From the NCBI GenBank assembly GCA_035772405.1, contig JAYKKM010000070.1, positions 839,001 through 903,000 on the forward strand: a DNA stretch of 64,000 bases, given 5' to 3'. Positions 21,401-31,949 of the stretch are shown here, in pieces (within the stretch, counting starts at the first letter, position 1; the number at the start of each line of letters is the position of its first letter). Both the position numbers and the translations under genes were made by a program. This stretch comes from Chrysogorgia sp. JL179-B06. Taxonomy: Eukaryota; Cnidaria; Anthozoa; Scleralcyonacea; Chrysogorgiidae. The notes beneath the pieces were generated by a model that was not told the origin of the DNA, searched no databases, and saw only the letters and a list, made by a program, of their open reading frames with translations.

Positions 21401-23430
21401 GATTTTAGCCTTCAATGACATGGAAAAACAAAACAAAGCTTTTTAATGGTGCAGAGCAGCGGAGATTGGAGACCGAGCAAAGGTGTGAGGAAGATAGGAG
21501 AAAAGATGATCAGACGTTTCAACTTGATGATGAAGATGCACATGACCATGTTTGCCCAGATGAATCAGCCTGCATATATGCAAACCCAGTCACCATCACA
21601 ATATCAGGGTTTTGATGCTACCAAATGTATTACAGTACTGCTCACATGAAACTTAACCATTCTTGTGAGTTTTTTGCGAGCGCAAATCGAGCGAGAAGCG
21701 AGAATGAAAATGCGCTCGATAGTGTAACGAGACTTCGCGCTCGTTTCTCGAACACTCTCGATAACCACGTTATCATTGGAGAGAGATTCTCCTAAAAATG
21801 TATAGAACTCCTAAAATCTTACAAGAAATCTCAGTCTTCTTTGCTCTAAGTTTTTCGTACAAGCATGACAAGGATAGCATCAAACTGTTAATACTGATAA
21901 AAACGTTGGGCTCGCATTAACGAAAAACGGCTGTTAAACACCTACACTAGTATAGCCGAAAGCGGTACATGGTTCGGTTACGAACAACGTTGCTTACCTC
22001 TGAAAGAAATTAGCATCGCTTCATAAGTATTTTAACCCAATGCTTGTACGTACCTCCATCCTATTGCTTTTCATCAAAATCATTTCGTTTACAGCGACAA
22101 TCTTTTCACGACGAACAATCGACATTGTCTCGTCATCGAAAAAATAAACCAGGTAATAACTAGGGACCTTGGTCAATGAACGTAAAAACATGTTTCTGAT
22201 CTATAAGTTGTGGATTCACAAAGATTAAATACGGTCGAAATTGCGTCGAGAAAATTCACAGTACTATAGAGTTCAAGTGGCTTATTTTGATACATTATCG
22301 AAGAATGAGTCATAAAATGTAAATATCGTTACGAAAATGATAACACGTCAAAGAGTCAAAAGGTTTTCAAAATAATGGCACCGTTACGGTTCAAAAGGCA
22401 TGTTTTCACTGAGAATTTGTCACAATAGTCAATACAGAGTAATCTGCGACTGAATCATAAAATGCAAATATCGTTTCTCAAAATGATAACACGTCAGAGT
22501 CAAAAGGTTTTCAAAAGAAATGGCACTGTTATGCCATAGTCAATCGAGATATGGTCTGTAAACTCGGCAAACTTCAAAGCGACTATAATGAGTTACGTTT
22601 TGATGTTGAACCATACCTTAAACCGTGAACATCCTTTGTGGGTAAATACGTACCTAAAATGAACAGGTTTTGTGATTGGCTACATGGAAGAAAAGTGATA
22701 AGGTTAGGACATTGGTTTCTTTGTGGTTGATTCTATTGTTTTATTGTTTGAATCAACCAATCACAAAACGTGATTGTATAGGTAGGTGATGACCCTCCTT
22801 TGTTTTAGGTTCATTAATATTTAACAACACAGTTGAGCGATTAAACCCAAACTATACTATTGGATGATTGCTTCATTATACTAAAATACAATAGGTTCAA
22901 TGACTGTGCACCATGCACAAAATTGCATAAAGACGAACAAAAAGATAGAACAAAGACTTCAGCTGAGTTTCCAGAAAATCTCGATTGACTATGGTCAACG
23001 TCCTCAAGTCAAAAGACTTCTTTTTATGGAGTTAGGGGGGGAGAAAATTAGGTTTGCCTGTTGTCGCGTCGGATTAGTGTGTAGGGGCAAGTCTGTTTTG
23101 TAATTGTGTCGTCTTTCATATTGAGCGGGATCGACACTGACTCGAGTCGCGGTTGAGATCACATCGAGGCGTTTCAGTTGGTGTACCAACAATACCACTG
23201 TGAAGTACGCCGTCGATTCAGCCGTCGATTGAGCGGGTATTTGCTTAGTTTAGCCTTTAGGTACAGTTTACACTGTCCTCCGAGTATTTCGTCGTCGGCC
23301 TTCGGAACGATGATTGAGTTGTTTACGCCGTAAAAGCTATTCCAATGTCCATATAAGGTAATGCGTATTCGTTTACTCGTGTCATTTTGGCCTTGCTGAA
23401 TACAGACAAGGTGTTTTCGTAGTGATAAAA
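21401..23430. repeat. Upstream region with diverged direct repeats
   Basis: A segment of about 80 bases at 22305-22386 recurs at 22447-22532. The shared core is AAAATGATAACACGTCA followed by GAGTCAAAAGGTTTTCAAAA. A short inverted pair, GTTTTGTGATTGGCT near 22667 and AACCAATCACAAAAC near 22755, also occurs. Around 21670-21770 is a GC-richer patch of GAGCGAG/CTCGC motifs. No coding was seen. The region may be the 5' flank of the Helitron-type gene that starts at 23431. Confidence 0.4.
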
Positions 23431-24047
23431 ATGGCTAGATTCTGTGGTACTTTAACTAGTAACAATCGCCCGCGCATCGTCAACAATCTCTTGACTCGTC
23501 AGAGAGCTTTATGTAATCGAAGCAAAAGACGAGGAGATAGCCAACGTGTAATCGAAGCAAAAGACGAGGAGATAGCCAACGTGTTATCGCTACAACCTTG
23601 ACTCGCCAGGTTAGCATTTCAGATGCAAAAGGTGAGGAGATGTTAAAATACATCGCCACAGACCCAATTATTCACGGGTCGACCACAACGGTGGATAATT
23701 GTGAATACTATCAAAATATATCAAATGCTTATCAAAATCTATCAAATATCTATGAAACAAATGAACACAAATGCGTCAAACAAGCTAGTACTAGAATCGA
23801 CGACAGTATTGATATCAACAACAAGCGACCGTTCACGGATTTTTACAGACGAGATAGACCACATATCAGAACACGTGAACGAGAACCGTCTAGGATACCA
23901 TTGAAGAGAGTAATCCATTTTATGAGAAAAAATAAACACAATAGACAAAATCAAATTGCTAATAAAACGTACGATTCCCAAATCGTCTTCTTGGCATTAC
24001 TTGCTTTCTATAAGATACAGAAAAGACGTTTATCACCGTCTAGATAA
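23431..24047 (+). pseudogene. Helitron-type protein, N-terminal part (frameshifted)
   Basis: An ATG at 23431 opens a basic N-terminal segment that ends at a stop at 23599. The frame is lost because a 35-bp unit (23513-23547) is duplicated in tandem (23548-23582). Without the second copy the reading would continue directly into the open frame 23598-24047. That frame ends in a Lys/Arg-rich stretch, and the following segment (from about 24000) lies one frame over. No domain is recognised in this part. It precedes a 2A motif, so it would be released as a separate basic peptide if translated. Confidence 0.5.
23513..23582 (+). repeat. Exact 35-bp tandem duplication inside a coding frame
   Basis: The unit starting GTAATCGAAGCAAAAGACGA occurs twice back to back with no mismatch seen. 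Its length is not a multiple of three, so it shifts the reading frame. Confidence 0.9.
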
Positions 24048-25107
24048 TGCATTTCCGCGGTTGTGGAAGTTAGCCAAGCCTCATTTGAAGAAAGATATTA
24101 AAAACATGTCTCAAAACCGACAAAATATAACGGGAAAACACAAAGTACGATTTAACTTGCAGAAGATTAAACGAACGAGAAAACACAAATTATTGAAACT
24201 AAGTCGAGATACAACCATATCAATAGTCTGCGAGCAGGCTCTCCCGGTATCAACGGTTAATTCCAGTAAATGTGATAAACAAAGAGTCAAAACATCTTCA
24301 AGATTTTTCCTGATGATGTGCAGGGACATTGAATTAAATCCAGGTCCTATTAATTCAGCAAGAAAAGAATGCTCGAACTTAACACCGCGTTCAAACTCTT
24401 CAATGTCCTTGTTAACAAGTAGACTATTTCAAATAGGATTAAAACCAATAGATGTGATTGGTGATGCAACTGTTTTTTTTCGCAGTGTAAGTCACCAAAT
24501 TTTTGGTACAGAAGCTAAACATTTACAAATACGAGCTCTTGCAATTCAACATCTAATAAACTCTCCAGAACACTTTATTGAAAGTAATACTGAACAGTCA
24601 TGGTTGCATTATTTACAAAGTATGTCTAGACAAGGAACATGTGCTGACCATATCATTATACAGGCTGTTGCAAATTCACATAATTTAACAATTCATATAA
24701 CTGAAACTGCCCTATATTTTTCTGAGACAACAATTGTACATTCTTCAGGAAATACAAGACATATTAATGTTGGACATTTAGATGAAATGCATTATGTTTC
24801 CACAAGCCCTATGAACCACTGTGCACTGGGGAATGTGACTGAAATTGATAAACAAACCCACGTGAATAATAATACAAGAAATGATCAAGCATCTGTTTCT
24901 GGTGAGCACATACATGTAAGTTGTGATACTTGTCAAGATAAACCTCAATCCAATAAAACCAGGAACAATTACATGAAAGAATACATGAGGGAAAGGAGGA
25001 TGGATAATCAATATAAAAATAAGGAAAATGAAAGAAAGAAGGAATCTTTGCAAAAAGGCAATGCAACATACAAACAATTAAACCCTGATAAAGTTAAAGA
25101 AACCTAG
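23956..25107 (+). pseudogene. Helitron-associated protein: 2A motif, OTU-like domain, charged tail
   Basis: This 383-residue frame starts with a basic segment, then DIELNPGP (24325-24348), the consensus 2A ribosome-skipping motif. After it comes an OTU-type cysteine protease fold (about 24440-24810). Recognisable parts are GDATVFFRSVSHQIFG, RALAIQHLINSPEHF, LQSMSRQGTCADHIIIQAVA and LDEMHYVSTSP. The catalytic Cys of the usual GDGNCFF is Val here; the Asp and the C-terminal His (24790-24792) remain. The frame ends in a Lys/Glu/Asn-rich tail with a TAG at 25105. The following frames continue the tail and reach DUF6570, so the original protein was longer. Confidence 0.7.
24325..24348 (+). other. 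2A ribosome-skipping motif
   Basis: The residues DIELNPGP match the 2A consensus D(V/I)ExNPGP exactly, preceded by the hydrophobic/Cys stretch FFLMMCR that is common upstream of such motifs. In known 2A sequences the ribosome omits the Gly-Pro bond and releases two products. It is in frame with the OTU-like domain downstream. Confidence 0.85.
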
Positions 25108-25420
25108 CTCTAGAAAATCGAGTAAAACATATAGACAATCACATCCTGAGAAAGTTAAAGAATCTGGTAAAATATCAAATACTGTGAAACTTAAAGCATC
25201 CATGAGAAACGCAATCACTAAATATAAACAATCAAACCCTGAGAAAGTAAAAGAATCCATGAAAAAAGCAGTTACTAAATATAAACAATCAAACCCTGAG
25301 AAAGTAAAATTGATGAAAAAAGTAGTTAATAAATATAAACAATCAAACCCTAAGAAAGTAAAAGAATCCATGGGAAAAGCACATGTAACATATAGGCAAT
25401 TAAATCCTGAAAGATTTTAA
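25060..25420 (+). repeat. Coding tandem repeats of about 57 bp (KYKQSNPEKVKES type)
   Basis: Five to six copies of a roughly 19-residue unit with the core YKQSNPEKVKE follow the OTU-like domain. They cross the frame change at 25107 and end at a TAA at 25418-25420. Copies at 25210-25380 are the most alike. The minus-strand frame across them is a by-product. Confidence 0.75.
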
Positions 25421-26535
25421 AAATCTCAAAAAAATAAGGACCTCAAAAGAAAATTAGTGGCGAATACAAATGATTCAAATGTGCTAAGACGTAAGAGATT
25501 AAATAATGATGATATTGATAATAATCATGGCAAGGTTGATTCTAAAACCAGGTCACAAATGACTATGTCTGAAAGTATAGCATTATTCCATAATAATATC
25601 AGTATTGGCCCAGAATATATTTATACTTGTTGTGATCAATTATGGTATAAGTCATCTGTCACAAAATGCAATCCTGCTATGTACAAATTATGTTCCAAAG
25701 AAATACTTAACTTATGTGTTACCAGTGTTAAAAGTATTGATGACACAGAATGGATTTGTTCTACATGCCACTCTAACTTGAAAACTGGCAAGCTCCCAAG
25801 TTGTGCAAAGGCTAACAAAATGTCTTTTCCAAATAAGCCAATTGCTTCACAAAATTTAACACCCCTTGAGGAGAGACTAATCTCACCAAGAATTCCCTTC
25901 ATGCAACTGCGATAATTACCTAGTGGAGGTCAGCTAAGTATCCATGGCAATATTGTTAACGTACCAGCTGATGTTAATTCAACAGTTAATATTCTACCAA
26001 GACCAATAAATGAATCACAAACAATACCAATCAAGCTTAAAAGGCGTCTTAGTTACAAACATCATTATCAATTTCAGAATGTTAGACCAGCTAAAGTTCT
26101 AGAAGCAGCTCGATATTTAGTAAACACAAGTGATTTGTTTAAAAATGAGGGAGTACAAGTATCGGATAGTTGGCTACCCAACCTAAATAACAATAAGGAA
26201 GAGTGGTCTGCAGAGTTTATTAACAAAACAAATTCAGAAAAATCAGATAGTATACAAAAAATTAAAGAGAATAATAATATAGCAACACAAAACTGCAAAA
26301 CTGATGACTCCATTGACAATGATACAGATGATGAATGGTGTGAAGAAATTGAACGTTCATCGGGTATTATGGATACTTTATTACAAGAACCTGACATGAC
26401 ACAACATGGTGATAAGATAATCAGTTTTGCACCACTACACCAGGCGAAGGAAATAGACCACTTGGTATATTTATTGACAAAGATTCAGAGTTTCTTTCTT
26501 TTCCTAGTATATACTGTGGCAAACGTAGATCCTTC
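25421..26535 (+). pseudogene. DUF6570 region of a Helitron-type polyprotein
   Basis: The frame 25457-25915 carries a Cys-rich module (YTCCDQLWYKSSVTKC ... WICSTCHSNLKTGKLP, about 25625-25800) and then LTPLEERLISPRIPFMQLR, the signature start of DUF6570. A TAA at 25912-25914 replaces one sense codon. The reading continues in the same frame with GGQLSIHGNIVNVP and LKRRLSYKHHYQFQNVRP (about 26030-26085). Near 26445 it shifts once more to DKDSEFLSFPSIYCGKRR, as in Helitron helicase-like proteins. DUF6570 normally sits ahead of the Rep nuclease and Pif1-type helicase; both are absent, since a LINE begins at about 26536. Confidence 0.7.
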
Positions 26536-26966
26536 TTGATATTTCCCCATAATCTGGATTGTTGTCGACATCAACACAAATTAAGCAATCCATCTTTCTG
26601 TCGTTATGGATTGGAGTTTTCCTCGTCAAGTCCCTGGCATGTTATTCTCTTCGGCATTCTATCCAGTGATATCGCTGTTAATCCTAGTCCAGCAACAGCA
26701 AATAATTCAAACATTTATGTCAACACGTCGTGTTCTTCTGAAGTACCGACATGTAAATCAGATACGTCGTGGCTACATCTCAATGCCAGGAGTTTGAAAA
26801 GCCTTATCTGCACTTCTGATGGCTCAGTGGATTCGAACTTATCCAGATTTCAGGACCTTGTTTATTCTGAAGACTTGGACGTGGTCTTTGTTTCAGAAAC
26901 TTGGTTGAATGAGCGGGTTTTCGATGGCGAAGTCTTTCCATCTGGTTATGATATATTCAGGTCTGA
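26536..26966 (+). pseudogene. LINE 5' part: degenerate 2A and endonuclease start
   Basis: The frame has WLHLNARSLKS (about 26770-26802), the first motif of the APE-type endonuclease of non-LTR elements. DLDVVFVSETWLNE (about 26873-26915) follows, with the catalytic Glu. The frame upstream has DIAVNPSP (26668-26691) in the position where many invertebrate LINEs carry a 2A motif, but Glu and Gly are changed. The copy is cut at about 26967 by the tail of an opposite-strand LINE. It appears inserted into the Helitron-type pseudogene. The rest of ORF2 is not found on the far side of the second LINE. Confidence 0.65.
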
Positions 26967-28510
26967 TAATAATGATAATTAACTATATTTTAACAGGTTA
27001 GCTTGGTCAGGTATAAAAATAAGCTGCTATAAATCAAGGACTGTGTTCAATAAAAGTTAAATACCTACGTTAAAACAAGTAAAAGTTATAGTACAGATAG
27101 TTTTAACTTTGGACAGCAATAGTTTATTGTTATCTCCACGTGTTCCCTTCCCGTGAGAATGTTTTTGGTAGTAGCCATCGTAGCATGGAGGAGCCAAGCT
27201 GTTTAAGCATTTAAAAACATCTATTACACAAATTTTGCTTCGAATACTTTCGAGCATAGACCAATTATTTGAAATATTATTGCCATAATTTTACAATTTT
27301 GCAGTAGAGAATGATGGGTTCTATCATTGTTCTATAAATTGATTGCGCGACCAGTGGACTAACATTACACCGTATATGTGATAGAAGTTTAACTCTTCTC
27401 ATTTCCTTATACATCTTCTCTTTTTGCTCAATATACGTTAAAGATTTATCCATTTTAACCCCAAGGTATTGATAGGTTTCCACTGCATTCACCGGTGTAT
27501 TATGCATCAGTATATCCATTTTCTGGGCTTTGGACAATTTCTCGCTTGTACCATAAAGGAAAATTCCGCTTTTCCTTGTTTTAGGTTAACAACCACGTTG
27601 TTTTCGTAAAACCAATTCGTGAGATTTGACAGGTCCGAGTTTAAATTTTTTTCAATATGCTCTTGCTTCTTACTCGATGTGAAGACTACTGTGTCATCGA
27701 CATATAGTAAGATTTTACAACTGTTCAATTGATGATCAATATCGTTAATTGATATAGCTCTTTATCTTTAATGCCATAATAGGGCAATTTGGACAATATA
27801 CGACCGTGGTACACGGTGTCGAACGCTTTATTAAAATCAATAAAGACAGCACCGCATATTCGCCTTTGTCCATGCAATCCCTTATATAATCCGAGAAATA
27901 GGTGACTGCGTGCTGGGTTGATCTGCCTTTTCGAAATTCAAATTGATTTGGGGAGAGTAGACAGTGTTCCTCCAGGTAGTTACATAGCTGTCTGTGAACG
28001 ACACGCTCAAATAACTTTGCTAGGATGGGTAACACAGAGATTGACCTATTGTTATCCATTGATGATTGGTCTCCTGTTTTGTAGATCGGGGTGATGTTTG
28101 CCAATTTCTCTGCATCAGGGAAAATTGACTTCTGTAAACATGCGTTTATGAGCATCGCAAGAGGGGTGGTGGCATGGGAATGTTTTTATGACAGTGAGTA
28201 TTTCCCTTGCAGTTACTTACTTGAACTTAAAAACAAAACGATGTGGGTTGATAAGCTCTTGAAGTTTTAAGTAGCTGTGGAATATCCAATGTTTCTCCGT
28301 TAAAGTGACATAACATTTCTGAATGGATGTTCCAATTTTTGAAAATTTTTGAAAATTGCAAAAGGTGTCGGCGATTTCGTTGATATCAGTTTTCCCTGAA
28401 CATTAAGCATTTTGTTTGGGATTTCCTTCTTATTATGCATTGGATAGCATTTCTTTATTTGATCCCAAAACTGTTTTGGTCTTTTGACCACGACCTCAAT
28501 GGCCGCCATT
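26967..28510 (-). pseudogene. CR1/L2-type LINE ORF2, 5'-truncated and frameshifted
   Basis: The minus strand, read from 28510 downward, carries an ordered RT. A pre-RT segment with PKQFWDQIKKCYP (about 28435-28475) comes first. RT motifs LANITPIYKTGDQSS (about 28065-28110) and EFRKGRSTQHAVTYFSDYI (about 27895-27950) follow. The catalytic box LLYVDDTVVF is at about 27680-27712. Then come YQYLGVKMDKSL (about 27435-27475) and the C-terminal block FKCLNSLAPPCY. At least four frame changes separate these pieces. The 3' end is a decayed (ATT)n tail at about 26967-26982, typical of CR1/L2 elements. The endonuclease is missing. Confidence 0.75.
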
Positions 28511-29488
28511 ATAGGAGTGTTCCTCTAATTCCAGGCATTTGTATTTTCACCATCAATAGTAGTGATATCATATATGCTTCTTGTAGCATCATCAATTGAA
28601 TGGTGCGTCGCCGTCATTTATCATGAACGCTTTCACAATCGTATAGCTAACGCCGAAAATCAATCGCAAATCCTGCTTCAGGCATCATTGGCAATCGACT
28701 GCTGTGTTGCCACTGCATGTGCACGAGGAGTTAAACTGTTATCGCTCAGCATTACTCGTATCCCCTAAAGGCCAAACAATCGACTCCCAGAAAGAGGCTA
28801 AGTCACCAAACCCAGATGATCCCAGCAGCAAAATATGTGCATCGCTTTTTACGATCACTTGTAGAAAGCTATTGAACGTTATGGTTTAGCAAACCAAGCA
28901 TGGATCCGCTCAAGTCGCTTGTGATACTGATTGAGGCTGCTCTCATCAGTATATGCATGATAGTATATATAGTATATATAGTCTCTTTTGTACCTGATAC
29001 ATTTCATGAATGTATGTATCTGTTTCCTCTGGATATCTCTTTAGGAATTTCGCTTTTGGTGTTGTGATTTGCATTTTGCGTGAGCCAGTAAAAAGGGTAA
29101 TCATTATCATAGTCCTAAAAAGGATAAATAAAATTTATATTTATTGTCCTCTTTTAACAATTTTAATGTGACACAGTATCACAGTATTTGCACCAGATTA
29201 CATTACCTTGCGGACCTTAAGTAGCTCAGATACTCCGTCTATGTTGAAATTTAAAATCGAGTTAACTGAAGGCACATTAACTTTCAACTTTTTGAATATC
29301 AACCAAAGGAAATCGAAATCTGCATGTGACTAAATAAATTGGAGAAAACCTTTATGCATTGGTTTAAACATGGACAGAAAATTTGGATGGTTTGTAAAAT
29401 TGTGGACATTTGCCTTTTTACAATTCCTAAGTAATGGTCTGAGGTAGTTGTATGTTTATGTGCGTAGCTGTATAAAAGGAAAAAAATT
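28511..29488. other. Non-coding stretch
   Basis: No further LINE or Helitron sequence was recognised. There is a short TATATAGTATATATAG-type run at about 28964-28983. The frames 28562-28889 carry no known motif. Confidence 0.4.
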
Positions 29489-29727
29489 TCAGATGGAAAT
29501 GGGAAAAACCATCCTTGGCTGCTGTTTGCTGACACACTTCGTCTGAGCTGTCTTGTCATTCTCGTTATCGTCATCTTCCCCACAGGCACAATCAACATCC
29601 TCGTTTTCCCTTTCTGCATTGTTGGAGTCCAGGTCTTCAGGAACCAAAACAAAATTCCCTTCATTTTCTTCTGCCCCAACGAGTTGAATATCCTCTGAAA
29701 TTTCCGCAGCGTTTATCTCATTGACGA
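29489..29727 (-). CDS. Candidate acidic terminal exon, unknown protein
   Basis: I do not recognise this protein. On the minus strand an open frame begins right after ACATAG, which can serve as a splice acceptor, and runs 79 codons to a TGA at 29489-29491. It is strongly acidic: EEN EGN, PEDLDSNNAERENEDVD, then a CACGEDDDNENDK cluster, ending with RMVFPISI. There is no ATG near the start, so it would be an internal-to-terminal exon. The preceding exon was not found. Composition differs clearly from the surrounding AT-rich non-coding DNA. Confidence 0.3.
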
Positions 29728-31949
29728 ACTATGTAACGAAAACCTATCCACACTTTCAAAACTTAGTTTACATAACGCACAATGGTACTGACAGGCTCGT
29801 TTCTTCATCGTGTAAACTTCCTGCCAGCCCAATATGTAAATAAAATTTGCTTGGCTTTATTTTCGTTCTCGTTTTTAAAAGATACCGGTCAAGTTGAAGG
29901 TCGCGATATTTCTGTTTTTTGCGCCCTTCATGTTTTAGCTAAACAAGCGTTTTGATTGGTCAAGGTGACGACAGATTCAGTGAAGCTTTATTCTCATTGG
30001 TTAAGACAAGAAGGTGATTTTGACTTTTATTACAAGTTGGGGTTGGCCATGATTTTTTTGTAGACTTTTCGTGCATTGTTTTTAAATTTGTTTGGGACTC
30101 CCGGGCGGGCTGTAGGAACAAAAAGACCTTTTGACAAGTAAGTGGGCTACATATATGTTGACAGCAAAACATTACTAATTTTGGCTAGTTTTTAAGGTAA
30201 CAACACCATTTCATTACAGTGGCTTGGATGATGATGTTTTGTTCAGTGAAACCCCTCCCTGTCAACGGAGACGTCTTGATTTTCGTTTTTGAAAGTAATT
30301 TGTTCTCATTCGCATTTAATTTTCCGACATTTTCAGAGCAAGATCAAATCACACTTATCTGCTGCGAGCTAAAGGATATTTTGAAAGGCATGAGAGAAAA
30401 ACAGGGAGAGATGGAAAAGGCTCTTGCAAAAGTGACCCAGCATCTGACAAAAAAGTCGTCACATGCTGTCTTTGCTATGTTATGTTACCCAGTTGAAATT
30501 TTGCATCACATTTGCATCACAAATCAGTAATCATTTGTCTTTGCTTGTAGACTGTCACAGAAATCTTCGCCAAAGGTATGGCCGTTTTACAAAAACGAAT
30601 GAAAACAAAACAGTTAGTATATTTATTTTATATAGTACGACCACTGTATCAGTTCATTTTGTAATATATAACCAAATTTTGTCAAGGAAAATGTTGGTCG
30701 TCTTTACGGACTTTAGATAAATAAAAATACATTGTAGAGGAAAAAACTTGGAAAAGCTCTTGATATAATTACAAGACAGTTGAGAAAATATATATTATTT
30801 AAAAAAATACTAGTTAACATATGCAGTAGCAAAAGAAGTTTATGTTTTACTGATTTAAAAATATATATTGCAAATATTAATTGGGAAAGCTAGTTTTCAT
30901 GCTGAAAACAATAACATGAGAAAATCATGGTAAACATCACAGGTCGAAAGCTCAGCAATAAATAATATTGTATATACTGTATTATTATGTGGTGTTTCCA
31001 TAAATTTCATGAGTTAAATTTAATTGTCTTACAAACTATACTTCCCATTGTTCTTCCCATTGTTCTTCAATGGTTAAGCAACCCGATAAGGGGCATGCAG
31101 GTACATGTATCCCACATTGATGAATAAAATCACTTTGATGAGGAAAAGTTCCAAAGGCCACCCTTGGAGTAAACTATAATCATAAAGAGATAAAATATTT
31201 TGTTTCTTTATATAGTATCAACTTCAACAAGAGTTTACAAATTCCCCATATGGGCTCCCAATGAATGAAATGGTGGCAATGGCAGCAACATTTGAAAGAA
31301 ACAAGTTATGTCTACTGGAGAGGTGAGGAAAGAAGAAGGGTAATGAATATACAAAGTTCTTCCTCGTACAGTGATTGTTTTATGACATGCTAATATCATG
31401 GTTTTCTAAACCAAGTGTTCTTCAAGTCACTGTACATGCAGTACTATTAGAACTATTATATAATTGTTCATCAACTCTTGAGGTTTTGGAAGTTGGTCTG
31501 CCTTGAGGAGTGCATCCACTCAAGAAGTGTCTGCCAAGCTTTGCTCTCTCCTTGGTGTAAGGTTTAACGTTGCCTTGGAAAAAGCAGTATTCCAGCAAAC
31601 TGCTATTGTGGTAAAATTAAAAATTTTTACTCTTCTGTATTCTGTACAATTATCCACCACAATTATGCAGAAGATCCAAATACAATATAACTAGAAAAAT
31701 ATGTAAATTGTTATTAATAACAAAATATCAACTCTTTTTTACTTTACTTTTAATAGAGACCATACATTTCAGAACAAGGGTTGGATCAATGTCTGCAAGA
31801 TGACCAATTTTGGATAAACTTCTCCAAATGGAAGGAGAGTAAATATGGCATAGGGGGCCAACCCAGATGGAGTGGGATGTGTTACTAATACCCCACAAAT
31901 AACATGTATTAATAATTAAAATTACACCTTTTTAAATATTCCGTCGTGG
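29728..31949. other. AT-rich stretch with one weak exon candidate
   Basis: The only notable item is a plus-strand segment at 30337-30470. It follows ATTTTCAG and reads LICCELKDILKGMREKQGEM, a helical, coiled-coil-like peptide. A short ACTGTCACAG segment between CTTGTAG and GTATGG (30551-30575) could be a micro-exon. Neither is confirmed. The rest holds no recognised feature. Confidence 0.3.

Noticed and set aside
25078..25371. Minus-strand hydrophobic frame resembling a membrane protein
   Set aside because: It is the antisense of the plus-strand KYKQSNPEKVKE repeats, which fit the Helitron-type protein on either side.
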